In this document: positions 28,501 to 38,384 of the stretch, one piece after another | Layout of the letters: each line of letters begins with the position of its first letter | How positions within the stretch are numbered: position 1 is the first letter of the stretch | DNA from: Alphaproteobacteria bacterium | Lineage (GTDB): Bacteria; Pseudomonadota; Alphaproteobacteria; Rhizobiales; Beijerinckiaceae | Length of the DNA stretch: 64,000 nucleotides | Assembly: GCA_021325385.1 (NCBI GenBank) | Contig: JAJPHH010000028.1 | Location: 53,348-117,347 of the forward strand | Reading direction: 5' to 3' | Position numbers and translations under genes: made by a program | The notes under the pieces: generated by a model | The model's input: the letters and a program-made list of their open reading frames with translations, nothing else | What the model was told of the DNA's origin: nothing | Database searches by the model: none

Positions 28501-31461
28501 ATGACCCGTCAGGACTTCAACCAGACGCTTCTGCAAACCTCGTTCCTGTACGGCGCCAATGCGCCGTATATCGAGGAGCTGCAGGCCAAGTACGAGAAGG
28601 ACCCGGCGAGCGTCGAGCCGGGCTGGCGCGATTTCTTCGCCGCGCTCGGCGACGACCCGCAAAGCGTCGAGAAGCAGGCGCGCGGCCCGTCCTGGGAGAA
28701 GCCGAACTGGCCGGTCGTGCCGAAGAACGATCTGATCGCCGCGCTCGACGGCGATTGGCCGGCGATCGAAAAGGCGGTCGGCGAAAAGCTGCGCGCCAAG
28801 GCGGAGGCGGAGCCGAAAGCGGTCGCCGAAGCCGACATGCACCGCGCGACGCGGGACAGCGTCCGCGCATTGATGATGATCCGCGCCTATCGCATGCGCG
28901 GCCATCTCCACGCCAATCTCGATCCGCTCGGCTTGGAGCCGCAAAAGGATCACGAGGAGCTGCATCCGTCGAATTACGGCTTCACCGAAGCCGATTACGA
29001 CCGCAAGATTTTCATCGACAAGGTCCTGGGGCTCGAATTCGCCACCATTCCGGAAATGCTGGCCATCCTCCGGCGCACCTATTGCGGCGCGATCGGCTTC
29101 GAGTTCATGCATATCTCGGATCCGGCGGAGAAAGCCTGGATCCAGGAGCGCATCGAAGGACCAGATAAGGAGATCTCGTTCACCAACGAGGGCAAGCGAG
29201 CGATCCTCAACAAGCTTGTCGAAGCCGAAGGTTTCGAGAAGTTCTTCGAGGTCAAATATCCCGGCGCCAAGCGCTTCGGGCTCGAAGGCGCCGAGGCGAT
29301 GATTCCGGCTTTGGAGCAGATCATCAAGCGCGGCGGCGCGCTCGGCGTCAAGGACATCGCCATCGGCATGGCTCATCGCGGCCGGCTCAATGTGCTCAGC
29401 CAAGTCATGGGCAAGCCGCATCGCGTCATCTTCCACGAATTCAAGGGCGGCTCGGCTTCGCCGGACGAAGTCGAGGGTTCGGGCGACGTCAAATACCATC
29501 TCGGCGCCTCGTCCGACCGCGAGTTCGACGGCAACAGGGTGCATCTGTCGCTCACCGCCAACCCGTCGCATCTCGAAATCGTCGATCCGGTCGTGCTGGG
29601 CAAGGTGCGCGCCAAGCAGGATCAACTCAACGACTATATCGAGCGCGTCAAGGCGCTGCCGCTCCTGATCCATGGCGACGCGGCTTTCGCCGGCCAAGGC
29701 GTGGTCGCCGAATGTTTCGGCCTTTCCGGCCTGCGCGGCCACCGCACCGGCGGCTCGGTCCATTTCATCGTCAACAATCAGATCGGCTTCACGACCTATC
29801 CGCGCTATTCGCGCTCGTCGCCGTACCCTTCCGACGTCGCGAAACTGGTCGAGGCGCCGATCTTCCATGTCAATGGCGACGATCCGGAGGCTGTCGTCCA
29901 CTGCGCCAAGATCGCGATCGAGTTTCGGCAGAGGTTCCACAAGCCGGTCGTCATCGACATGTTCTGCTACCGTCGCTTCGGCCATAACGAGGGCGACGAG
30001 CCGGGCTTCACTCAGCCGCTGATGTACCGGATCATCCGCTCGCATCCGACGACGCTGGAGCTCTACGCCAAGAAGCTGATCCAGGAAGGCCTCGTCACGG
30101 AAGGCGAGGTCGACAAGATGCGCGCCGACTGGCGCCATCGTCTGGAGGCGGAGTTCGAGGCCAGCCAGGGCTACAGGCCGAACAAGGCCGATTGGCTCGA
30201 CGGCCGCTGGGCCGGGCTCAAACCCGCGCAGGATTCGACCGAGGACGATCGTCGCGGCGTCACCGGCGTCGAGATCGGCAAGCTCAAGCAATTGGCCGCC
30301 AAGATCACCGTCACGCCGCCGGGCTTCAATGTCCACAAGACCATCCAGCGCTTTCTCGACAATCGCCGGCAAGCGGTCGAGTCGGGCGAGGGAATCGACT
30401 GGGCGACGGCCGAAGCGCTGGCTTTCGCGGCTTTGCTCGACGAGGGCTATCCGGTTCGCCTCTCCGGACAAGACAGCGAGCGCGGCACGTTCTCGCAGCG
30501 CCACTCCGTGCTGATCGATCAGGAGACCGAGGCGCGCTACATTCCGCTCAATCACATTCGCGACGGCCAGGCGCGCTACGAGGTGATCAATTCGATGCTC
30601 TCGGAAGAGGCGGTGCTCGGCTTCGAATACGGCTATTCGCTCGCCGAGCCCAACGCGCTGACGATCTGGGAGGCCCAGTTTGGCGATTTCGCCAATGGCG
30701 CCCAGGTCGTCTTCGACCAGTTCATCTCTTCGGGCGAGCGCAAATGGCTGCGCATGTCGGGTCTCGTCTGCCTGCTGCCGCACGGCTATGAGGGCCAGGG
30801 GCCGGAGCATTCTTCAGCCCGGCTTGAGCGGTTTTTGCAGCTCTGCGCCGAGGACAATATGCAGGTCGCCAATTGCACGACGCCGGCGAATTACTTCCAT
30901 ATCTTGCGTCGGCAGTTGCGGCGCGAGATCCGCAAGCCGCTGATTCTCATGACGCCGAAATCGCTGCTGCGCCATAAGAGGGCGGTATCGAGCTTGAGCG
31001 AGATCGGTCAGGGCGCGTCCTTCCATCGCCTGCTCTGGGATGATGCGGAATCGCGCAAAGGCGAGAAGATCAAGCTGGTCAAGGACGACAAGATCCGGCG
31101 CGTCATTTTGTGCTCGGGCAAGGTCTATTACGACCTTTATGAGGACCGCGAGAAGCGCGGCGTCGACGACGTCTACCTCCTGCGCGTCGAGCAGCTTTAT
31201 CCTTTCCCGCTGAAGGCGCTGGTGCGCGAACTATCGCGCTTCAAAAAAGCCGAGATCGTCTGGTGCCAGGAAGAGCCGAAGAATATGGGCGGCTGGAGCT
31301 TCGTCGAGCCGTATCTCGAATGGGTGCTGGCCCAGGTCGGCGGCAAGTCGAAGCGGGCGCGCTACGCCGGCCGGCCGGCGTCGGCGGCGACCGCGACGGG
31401 TCTGATGTCAAAGCATCTCGCCCAGATGAAAGCTTTCCTCGACGAGTGCTTCGCCGCGTAA
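28501..31461 (+). CDS. sucA: 2-oxoglutarate dehydrogenase E1
   Basis: 986 aa; FLYGANAPYIEELQAKYEKDPASVEPGWRDFF...GMAHRGRLNVL...GYEGQGPEHSSARLERFLQ. Confidence 0.97.
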   Translation: MTRQDFNQTLLQTSFLYGANAPYIEELQAKYEKDPASVEPGWRDFFAALGDDPQSVEKQARGPSWEKPNWPVVPKNDLIAALDGDWPAIEKAVGEKLRAKAEAEPKAVAEADMHRATRDSVRALMMIRAYRMRGHLHANLDPLGLEPQKDHEELHPSNYGFTEADYDRKIFIDKVLGLEFATIPEMLAILRRTYCGAIGFEFMHISDPAEKAWIQERIEGPDKEISFTNEGKRAILNKLVEAEGFEKFFEVKYPGAKRFGLEGAEAMIPALEQIIKRGGALGVKDIAIGMAHRGRLNVLSQVMGKPHRVIFHEFKGGSASPDEVEGSGDVKYHLGASSDREFDGNRVHLSLTANPSHLEIVDPVVLGKVRAKQDQLNDYIERVKALPLLIHGDAAFAGQGVVAECFGLSGLRGHRTGGSVHFIVNNQIGFTTYPRYSRSSPYPSDVAKLVEAPIFHVNGDDPEAVVHCAKIAIEFRQRFHKPVVIDMFCYRRFGHNEGDEPGFTQPLMYRIIRSHPTTLELYAKKLIQEGLVTEGEVDKMRADWRHRLEAEFEASQGYRPNKADWLDGRWAGLKPAQDSTEDDRRGVTGVEIGKLKQLAAKITVTPPGFNVHKTIQRFLDNRRQAVESGEGIDWATAEALAFAALLDEGYPVRLSGQDSERGTFSQRHSVLIDQETEARYIPLNHIRDGQARYEVINSMLSEEAVLGFEYGYSLAEPNALTIWEAQFGDFANGAQVVFDQFISSGERKWLRMSGLVCLLPHGYEGQGPEHSSARLERFLQLCAEDNMQVANCTTPANYFHILRRQLRREIRKPLILMTPKSLLRHKRAVSSLSEIGQGASFHRLLWDDAESRKGEKIKLVKDDKIRRVILCSGKVYYDLYEDREKRGVDDVYLLRVEQLYPFPLKALVRELSRFKKAEIVWCQEEPKNMGGWSFVEPYLEWVLAQVGGKSKRARYAGRPASAATATGLMSKHLAQMKAFLDECFAA

Positions 31462-31482
31462 TGCGCTTCACCGATGCGCATG

Positions 31483-31567
31483 TGTCATTCCCGCGAAAGC
31501 GGGAATCTAGAGAGGCTCCGCGGCTCGGAGAAGCGCAGCTTGGATTCCCGCTTTCGCGGGAATGACA
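31483..31567. repeat. 85-bp palindromic repeat, family A, copy 2 (sucA-sucB spacer)
   Basis: TGTCATTCCCGCGAAAGCGGGAATCTAG...TTGGATTCCCGCTTTCGCGGGAATGACA. Confidence 0.92.
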
Positions 31568-31621
31568 CACAGGTTTTGAGTTGTATCGATAGGGACCCGC
31601 TTCGAGCGGTTGAGTGACGAG

Positions 31622-32896
31622 ATGGCGACTGAAATCCGCGTACCGACGCTCGGCGAATCGATCACCGAGGCGACCGTCGGCAAATGGTTCAAGCAGGCGG
31701 GCGAAGCGGTGAAAGCCGACGAGCCTCTGGTCGAGCTCGAGACGGACAAGGTCACGCTCGAAGTCAACGCGCCCGCCGCCGGCGTGCTCTCGGAGATTTC
31801 GGTCAAGACCGGCGAGACGGTCGGCGTCGGCGCCTTGCTCGGCGCGCTGGCCGAGGGCGCCGCGCCTGCGGCGAAGAAAGCCGACGCGCCGGCCGCCGCC
31901 GCAGCGCCGGCCGCTCAACCCGCTGCGCCGGCGACCGGCATGCCGCCTTCGCCCGCAGCCGCCAAGATCGCCGCCGACAATCGCATCGACCTCGCCAATG
32001 TCGCCGGAACCGGCAAGCGCGGCCAAGTGCTGAAAGGCGACGTGCTGGCGGCGACGGCCGCCGCCGCATCGGCCCAGCCGCCTTCGCCCGCCGCGCAAAG
32101 CGCGGCGACGCCGGTCGGACTCGGGACGGCCCCGGTCGCGCCGCCCGCGGCGCCCCTGGCCGTCGCCTTGCGCGCGCCCGCCGCGCCTGACGACGCGGCG
32201 CGGGAAGAGCGCGTGCGCCTGACCAAGCTGCGCCAGACCATCGCGCGACGGCTGAAGGACGCGCAGAATAACGCCGCCATGCTGACGACCTTCAACGAGG
32301 TCGACATGACCGAGGTGATGGCGCTGCGGGCGAAATTCAAAGAGCCGTTCGAGAAGAAGCACGGCGTGAAGCTCGGCTTCATGGGCTTCTTCGTGAAAGC
32401 CTGCGTCCAGGCGCTGAAGGACGTGCCCGCGGTCAACGCGGAGATCGACGGGGCCGATCTCGTCTACAAGAACTATTATCACATCGGCGTGGCGGTCGGC
32501 ACTGACAAGGGGCTGGTCGTGCCGGTGGTGCGCGAGGCCGATCGCCTCGGCATTGCCGCGGTCGAGAAGGCGATCGCCGATTACGGCAAAAGGGCCCGCG
32601 ACGGCCAGCTCAAGATCGAGGAGATGCAGGGCGGCACCTTCACCGTCTCCAATGGCGGCATTTACGGCTCGCTGATGTCGACGCCGATCCTCAACGCGCC
32701 GCAATCCGGCATTCTCGGCATGCATAAAATTCAGGAGCGGCCGATGGTCGTCGACGGCAAGATCGAAATCAGGCCGATGATGTACCTGGCGCTCTCCTAC
32801 GACCACCGGGTCGTCGACGGCAAGGAGGCGGTCACGTTCCTGGTCCGCGTCAAAGAGGCGATCGAGGCCCCGGCGCGGCTGGTGCTGGATTTGTGA
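31622..32896 (+). CDS. sucB: dihydrolipoyllysine succinyltransferase E2
   Basis: Lipoyl domain [18 protein letters not shown]3-binding domain, catalytic [25 protein letters not shown]. Confidence 0.96.
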   Translation: MATEIRVPTLGESITEATVGKWFKQAGEAVKADEPLVELETDKVTLEVNAPAAGVLSEISVKTGETVGVGALLGALAEGAAPAAKKADAPAAAAAPAAQPAAPATGMPPSPAAAKIAADNRIDLANVAGTGKRGQVLKGDVLAATAAAASAQPPSPAAQSAATPVGLGTAPVAPPAAPLAVALRAPAAPDDAAREERVRLTKLRQTIARRLKDAQNNAAMLTTFNEVDMTEVMALRAKFKEPFEKKHGVKLGFMGFFVKACVQALKDVPAVNAEIDGADLVYKNYYHIGVAVGTDKGLVVPVVREADRLGIAAVEKAIADYGKRARDGQLKIEEMQGGTFTVSNGGIYGSLMSTPILNAPQSGILGMHKIQERPMVVDGKIEIRPMMYLALSYDHRVVDGKEAVTFLVRVKEAIEAPARLVLDL

Positions 32897-32981
32897 TGTC
32901 ATTCCCGCGAAAGCGGGAATCCAGCACGGTCTATCCTGCAAGCGCGGAGGCTCCTGGATTCCCGCTTGCGCGGGAATGACA
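32897..32981. repeat. 85-bp palindromic repeat, family A, copy 3 (starts at the nt after the sucB stop)
   Basis: TGTCATTCCCGCGAAAGCGGGAATCCAG...CTGGATTCCCGCTTGCGCGGGAATGACA. Confidence 0.92.
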
Positions 32982-33021
32982 AGGACAACGGAAAATCCGC
33001 AAGAATCGAGGCGTCCTTTAA

Positions 33022-34419
33022 ATGGCTTATGACCTGATCGTCATCGGCGCTGGCCCGGCCGGTTACGTCTGCGCGATCCGCGCCGCGCAGCTCGGCATGA
33101 AGGTCGCGCTTGTCGACAAGCGCAAGAACGGCGGCGGCACCTGCGTCAATATCGGCTGCATTCCGTCGAAGGCTTTGCTTTACGCGAGTGAAATGTACGA
33201 GGAGGCCGCGCATGGGCTGGGCCCCCTCGGCATCGTCGTCGCGGCGCCGAAGCTCGATTTGACGACGATGATGAAGCACAAGGACGACACGGTCGACGCG
33301 AACGTCAAGGGCCTCGCCTTTCTGTTCAAGAAGAACAAGATCGACTTTCATGTCGGCGCAGCGCGCATCGCCGCGCCTGGCAAAGTCGACGTCGCCGGCG
33401 AGGACGGCAGGACGACACAGATCGAGACCAAGGCGATCGTCATCGCCACCGGCTCCGACGTCGCGCAACTGCCGGGCGTCGAGATCGACGAAAAGCGCAT
33501 CGTCTCGTCGACCGGCGCGCTGTCGCTCGAGACGCCGCCAGCCAAGTTGCTGGTCGTCGGCGCCGGCGTGATCGGCCTCGAACTGGGCTCGGTGTGGGCG
33601 CGGCTCGGCGCCGAGGTGATCGTGGTCGAATTTCTCGACCGCATCCTGCCGGGCATGGACGGCGAGGTCGCAAAGCAGTTCCAGCGGCTGCTCGAGAAGC
33701 AGGGCTTCAAGTTCCATCTCGGCCACAAGGTGGCGCGGATCGACAAGAGCGGGGCGAGGCTCAAGACGACCATCGAACCGTCCAAAGGCGGCGAAGCAAG
33801 CGTTCTGGAGAGCGACGTCGCGCTGATCGCGATCGGCCGGCGCCCGTACACGAACGGCCTCGGCTTGGAGAATGTCGGCGTCAAGACCGAGCGCGGCCAA
33901 GTCGTGATCGACGAACATTTCCGCACCAATATCGAAGGAATCTACGCGATCGGCGACGTCGTGCGCGGCCCGATGCTCGCCCATAAGGGCGAAGACGAAG
34001 GCGTCGCCGTGGCGGAGATCCTCGCGGGCCAGCATGGCCATGTGAATTACGACGTCATTCCGAGCGTCGTCTATACGAGCCCGGAGATCGCCTCGGTCGG
34101 CAAGACCGAGGAAGAGCTGAAAAGCTTAGGAATCGCCTACAATGTCGGCAAGTTTCCGTTCTCGGCGAATGGCCGCGCCCGCTCGATGCGCAAGACCGAC
34201 GGCTTCGTCAAAATCCTTGCCGACGCGACGACCGACCGCGTGCTCGGCGCGCATATCATGGGCTACGGCGCCGGCGAGATGATCCACGAAGCGGCGGTGC
34301 TCATGGAGTTCGGCGGCTCCGCCGAGGATCTCGCGCGCACCTGCCACGCCCATCCGACACTATCGGAAGCCGTCAAAGAGGCGGCGCTCGGGGTCGCAAA
34401 AAGCTCGATCCATATCTGA
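33022..34419 (+). CDS. lpd: dihydrolipoyl dehydrogenase E3
   Basis: YDLIVIGAGPAGYVCAIRAAQLGMKVALVDKRKNGGGTCVNIGCIPSKALLYAS. Confidence 0.97.
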   Translation: MAYDLIVIGAGPAGYVCAIRAAQLGMKVALVDKRKNGGGTCVNIGCIPSKALLYASEMYEEAAHGLGPLGIVVAAPKLDLTTMMKHKDDTVDANVKGLAFLFKKNKIDFHVGAARIAAPGKVDVAGEDGRTTQIETKAIVIATGSDVAQLPGVEIDEKRIVSSTGALSLETPPAKLLVVGAGVIGLELGSVWARLGAEVIVVEFLDRILPGMDGEVAKQFQRLLEKQGFKFHLGHKVARIDKSGARLKTTIEPSKGGEASVLESDVALIAIGRRPYTNGLGLENVGVKTERGQVVIDEHFRTNIEGIYAIGDVVRGPMLAHKGEDEGVAVAEILAGQHGHVNYDVIPSVVYTSPEIASVGKTEEELKSLGIAYNVGKFPFSANGRARSMRKTDGFVKILADATTDRVLGAHIMGYGAGEMIHEAAVLMEFGGSAEDLARTCHAHPTLSEAVKEAALGVAKSSIHI

Positions 34420-34425
34420 CGTCCG

Positions 34426-35205
34426 ATGCCGTTCTTCGCGTCCCGCCGGCATTGGGCCGGCTTCGCCGTCGCCGCGGCCCTTATCGCGACCGCCTCGATC
34501 GTCGCGACCCGCGCCGCAGATCGCGAGGCGTTGTGGAAGATCGTCCACGACCAATGCGCGCCAGACGAGAAGGACAATGGATCGCCGGCGCCATGCGAGG
34601 CGGTCGATCTTTCCGCTGGCGAGGAGAAAGGCGTCGCCATCCTCAAAGACCGGGTCGGCGTTGCGCAGCTCCTCGCCATCCCGACCCGGCGCATCGAAGG
34701 GATCGAATCGCCGGACATTCTCGCCGATGGCGCGCCGAATTATTGGCGCGCCGCGTGGGCGGCGCGCGGCGATATGGAGAAGCGTCTCGGCCGGCCTCTG
34801 CCGCGCGAGGCGATCGGCATGGCGATCAACTCGTCAGTCGGGCGCAGCCAGGACCAGCTTCACATCCATGTCGATTGCGTCGCGCCGGCGACGAGCTCGG
34901 CGCTCGCCGCGCATTTAGGCGAGTTGACGACCGAATGGCGGCCGCTTCCTTTCGACCTCGCCGGCCGTCGCTATGTCGCGCGGCGGCTCGAATCGGCCGA
35001 TCTTGCCGATGTCGATCCGTTTCGGCTGCTCGCCGATGGCGCCGGCGCGCGGGACCATATGGCGATCGAGACGCTGGCCGTGATCGGCGCGCGCTTCGGC
35101 GATCAAGACGGCTTCGTGCTGCTCGCCGACCGCGCTGATCCGTCCTCCGGCGATTTGGCGCATGGCGAGGACCTCCTGGACCATAGCTGCGCGATCGTCA
35201 AATAG
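34426..35205 (+). CDS. cdh: CDP-diacylglycerol diphosphatase-like protein
   Basis: REALWKIVHDQCAPDEKDNGSPAPCEAVDL...GMAINSSVGRSQDQLHIHVDCV. Confidence 0.85.
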   Translation: MPFFASRRHWAGFAVAAALIATASIVATRAADREALWKIVHDQCAPDEKDNGSPAPCEAVDLSAGEEKGVAILKDRVGVAQLLAIPTRRIEGIESPDILADGAPNYWRAAWAARGDMEKRLGRPLPREAIGMAINSSVGRSQDQLHIHVDCVAPATSSALAAHLGELTTEWRPLPFDLAGRRYVARRLESADLADVDPFRLLADGAGARDHMAIETLAVIGARFGDQDGFVLLADRADPSSGDLAHGEDLLDHSCAIVK

Positions 35206-35363
35206 CCGAGCGACCCGCCCGCCTCTACTGCGAGCGCGACCAGACGATCGATTTGCAGATGATGCCGCCGAGCACGCCGACGAAGCCCGCGCGGCGTCAA
35301 GCGAAGCGTCCTTGACAAGGCCGTCGGCGTGGGCGACGCCTCAAAAAACGAACGGGCGTTCCC

Positions 35364-36281
35364 ATGTCCCCGCAGATCGTCGCCATCGGCGAGCCGCTTT
35401 ACGAACTGAACCAGCCGAGAGGCTCGGACCATTTCATCCCGGGCTTCGGCGGCGATACGTCGAACGCGATGATCGCTGCGGCGCGCTCCGGCGCGGATAC
35501 GGGCTACTTCACCGCGATCGGCGCGGATCGCTTCGGCGAGGCTCTGGTCGCGCTGTGGGCGCGCGAGGGCGTCGATTCGAGCAAGGTCATCGTCACTGGC
35601 GGCGCGCATACCGGGCTCTATTTCGTCACCCACGGGCCGAACGGGCACGAATTTTCTTATTTGCGCGCCGGCTCGGCGGCGAGCCGCATCACCGAAGCCG
35701 ACGTTCCCGCCGACTATGTCGGCGCGGCGCGCATCCTGCATGTCTCGGGGATCAGCCAGGCGATCTCCTCCTCGGCGGCCGACGCGGTCTTCGCGGCGAT
35801 CGCCATCGCCAAGAGCGGCGCCAGGCTGGTCTCGTACGATACGAACCTGCGCCTGAAACTGTGGCCGCTGACAAGAGCGCGCGCCGTGATTCACGCGGCG
35901 ATGCGCGAAGCGGACATCGCCCTGCCGGGCCTCGACGACGCGCGCCTCTTGACCGGCCTCGACGCGCCCGACGCGATCGCCGATTTCTATCTGCGGCTCG
36001 GCGCGAAAATCGTCGCCCTGACGCTCGGGCCGCAAGGCGCGCTCATCGCGACGGAGAAGCGGCGCGAAACGATCGCGTCGATCAAGGTCGAGGCGGTCGA
36101 CGCGACCGGCGCCGGCGATACGTTCGACGGCGCCTTCCTCGCCGAATATGTCAGGACCGGCGATCCCTTCGCCGCCGGCCGCTTCGCCGTCATCGCCGCG
36201 GCTTTGTCGACGCGCGGCTACGGCGCGATCGCGCCGATGCCGCGCCGCGAGGAGACGCTGGCGGCGATGGCGGAAATGTAA
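35364..36281 (+). CDS. PfkB-family sugar kinase (KDG kinase-like)
   Basis: GGDTSNAMIAAARSGADTGYFTAIGADRFGE...VDATGAGDTFDGAFLAEY. Confidence 0.9.
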   Translation: MSPQIVAIGEPLYELNQPRGSDHFIPGFGGDTSNAMIAAARSGADTGYFTAIGADRFGEALVALWAREGVDSSKVIVTGGAHTGLYFVTHGPNGHEFSYLRAGSAASRITEADVPADYVGAARILHVSGISQAISSSAADAVFAAIAIAKSGARLVSYDTNLRLKLWPLTRARAVIHAAMREADIALPGLDDARLLTGLDAPDAIADFYLRLGAKIVALTLGPQGALIATEKRRETIASIKVEAVDATGAGDTFDGAFLAEYVRTGDPFAAGRFAVIAAALSTRGYGAIAPMPRREETLAAMAEM

Positions 36282-36515
36282 GGCGCCGTTCGCGACCGCT
36301 CGGGCGGCGGCGCGCAGTCGCGGCCGCGGCTTCGATTTGCTCGATCCGCTCGGCCAGGGCGCGGCCGGGAGGCGCCAGGACCAAACCAAGCCTGGGCCGT
36401 TGCGAAATACGCCGCGAAAAGTCCTCGGTCTCACTCAGGCCAAAACGCGCGCCGGCGAGGTTGCGCCGCGGCAGGGCCGCCGCTACAGGATCGACGAAAC
36501 GAAGGACGCCGCAGC

Positions 36516-37367
36516 TTGGCCGACCAGGCTTTCATTTCGAACGACGCGGCGGCCGCGCGGGACGTCCTCATCGAGGCGGCGCGCGCCGCCGGACGGGTCG
36601 CGCTCGCCCATTTTAGAGCCGGCGAGCGCACGCGGGCGCATATCCGTTTGAAAGGCGGCGGATCGCCCGTCACGGAAGCCGACCTCGCGGTCGATTCTTT
36701 CCTGAAAGGCGCACTGATTCAGGCTTTTCCCGACGCCGGCTGGCTATCCGAAGAGACCGAAGACGACCCCTCGCGGCTGGTCCGCTCGCGGCTTCTCGTC
36801 GTCGATCCGATCGACGGCACGCGCGCCTTTAACGACGGCGACAAGCGCTGGGCCGTGTCGATCGCTCTCGTCGTCGCCGGCCGGCCGGTCGCGGGCGTCG
36901 TCCATGCGCCCGCGCTGGACGAGACTTACGCGGCGGCGGCGGGCGCCGGCGCTTCCCTCAATGGCCGCGCCGTCGCGGTCTCGGCGCACGCTCAACTCGA
37001 CGGCGCGCGCATCGGCGGTCCGCGCAGCATGGTTCACGCGATCGAAAGCGGCGCGGGTCTGTCCTTGCGGCTCGAGCCCAAAATCCCTTCGCTCGCCTAC
37101 CGTCTCGCGCTGGCGGCGCGCGGCGCGCTTGATCTCGCCATAGCTTCCGAGCGCTCGCATGACTGGGACGTCGCCGCGGCCGATCTCATCTTGGCCGAGG
37201 CGGGCGGGATTCTGGTCGACGCAAGCGGCGAAGGCCTCATATACAACCGCGAGGAAACGCTGCATCCGGCGCTCTTCGCGGCGTCGAAGAAGCTGATCGG
37301 TCCGCTGCTGGCCGCGGCGGACCTCGCGAGGACCGGGCGCAATCCGACGCTGGCCCCGGGCGCCTGA
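36516..37367 (+). CDS. inositol monophosphatase / 3'(2'),5'-bisphosphate nucleotidase family
   Basis: GSPVTEADLAVDSFLKGALIQAFPDAGWLSEETEDD...VVDPIDGTRAFNDGDKRWAVSIALV...SHDWDVAAADLILAEAGG. Confidence 0.9.
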   Translation: MADQAFISNDAAAARDVLIEAARAAGRVALAHFRAGERTRAHIRLKGGGSPVTEADLAVDSFLKGALIQAFPDAGWLSEETEDDPSRLVRSRLLVVDPIDGTRAFNDGDKRWAVSIALVVAGRPVAGVVHAPALDETYAAAAGAGASLNGRAVAVSAHAQLDGARIGGPRSMVHAIESGAGLSLRLEPKIPSLAYRLALAARGALDLAIASERSHDWDVAAADLILAEAGGILVDASGEGLIYNREETLHPALFAASKKLIGPLLAAADLARTGRNPTLAPGA

Positions 37368-37395
37368 GCGGGCCATTCCATCTTTGGAGATTGTC

Positions 37396-37668
37396 ATGAC
37401 GGAATCGGCACACGACGAGGTCGCAAGCGCGGAATCGCCGCAACTCCTCCACCTCGTGTTCGGCGGCGAATTGAAGGCCCTCGATTCTTATGAATTTCGC
37501 GACCCCTCGAAGATCGACGTGGTCGGCATCTTTCCCGATTACGCCAGCGCCGAGCGCGCCTGGCGCGCCAAGGCGCAGATGACGGTCGACAGCGCTCAAG
37601 TCCGCTATTTCATCGTCCACCTCCACCGCTTCCTCGATCCTTCGGGCCTCGTGCGCAAGCCCGCTTAA
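37396..37668 (+). CDS. DUF4170-family protein
   Basis: LHLVFGGELKALDSYEFRDPSKIDVVGIFPDYASAERAWRAKAQMTVD. Confidence 0.85.
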   Translation: MTESAHDEVASAESPQLLHLVFGGELKALDSYEFRDPSKIDVVGIFPDYASAERAWRAKAQMTVDSAQVRYFIVHLHRFLDPSGLVRKPA

Positions 37669-37673
37669 GCAAG

Positions 37674-38384
37674 ATGCTCAAACGTCTGCGCAAGTCGAAA
37701 TTCGCGCACGAGACGCTCGGCTTCCTGCTTGCCGCTTATATTCGCCTCGTCCGCCGCACCAACCGTTTCGATCAGCCGAATATCGAGGAGCTGACCGATG
37801 GCAAGCTGCCGGTAATCGTCGCGATGTGGCATGGCCAGCATTTCATGATCCCCTTCGCTCGGCCAAAGACCATGCCGCGGCTGGCGGCGCTGATCTCGCG
37901 CCATGGCGACGCCGGCGCCAATGTCGCAGCCCTGCGCTGGCTCGACATCATCCCGATCCGCGGCTCGGGCGGGCGCGCCGAGCGAATGAGGCAAAAGGGC
38001 GGCGTCGAGGCGATGCGCGAAATGCTGCGGGCCCTGGCGGAGGGGACCACCGTCGCCATGACGGCCGACATTCCGAAACGCGCCCGCGTCGCCGGCTTGG
38101 GGATCGTCACGCTGGCGCGGCTCTCCGGCCGGCCGATCGCGCCGGTCGCCGTTGTCACCAGCCGGCGCTTCGAGTTCAAATCCTGGGACCGCGCCGCAAT
38201 CGGCAAGCCGTTCGGCCGCGGCGTGATCGAGGTCGGCGATTTCATCCATGTGCCGCCCGACGCCGACGAGGCGACGATGGAGGAGCTGCGGCGAGCGGTC
38301 GAAAAAGGGCTCGACGACGCCCATCGACGCGCTTACGCGAAGGTCGGCGCCGTCGATCCAGGCGCGGGCCTGAGACAAGACTGA
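37674..38384 (+). CDS. DUF374 / lysophospholipid acyltransferase family
   Basis: PVIVAMWHGQHFMIPFARP...LDIIPIRGSGGRAERMRQKGG. Confidence 0.9.
   Translation: MLKRLRKSKFAHETLGFLLAAYIRLVRRTNRFDQPNIEELTDGKLPVIVAMWHGQHFMIPFARPKTMPRLAALISRHGDAGANVAALRWLDIIPIRGSGGRAERMRQKGGVEAMREMLRALAEGTTVAMTADIPKRARVAGLGIVTLARLSGRPIAPVAVVTSRRFEFKSWDRAAIGKPFGRGVIEVGDFIHVPPDADEATMEELRRAVEKGLDDAHRRAYAKVGAVDPGAGLRQD

Noticed and set aside
28405-30810. 801-aa minus-strand ORF opposite sucA
   Set aside because: Antisense shadow ORF of sucA with no recognisable domains.
36282-36515. Possible small gene between the PfkB kinase and the IMPase-family gene
   Set aside because: Only low-complexity Arg-rich frames on either strand.
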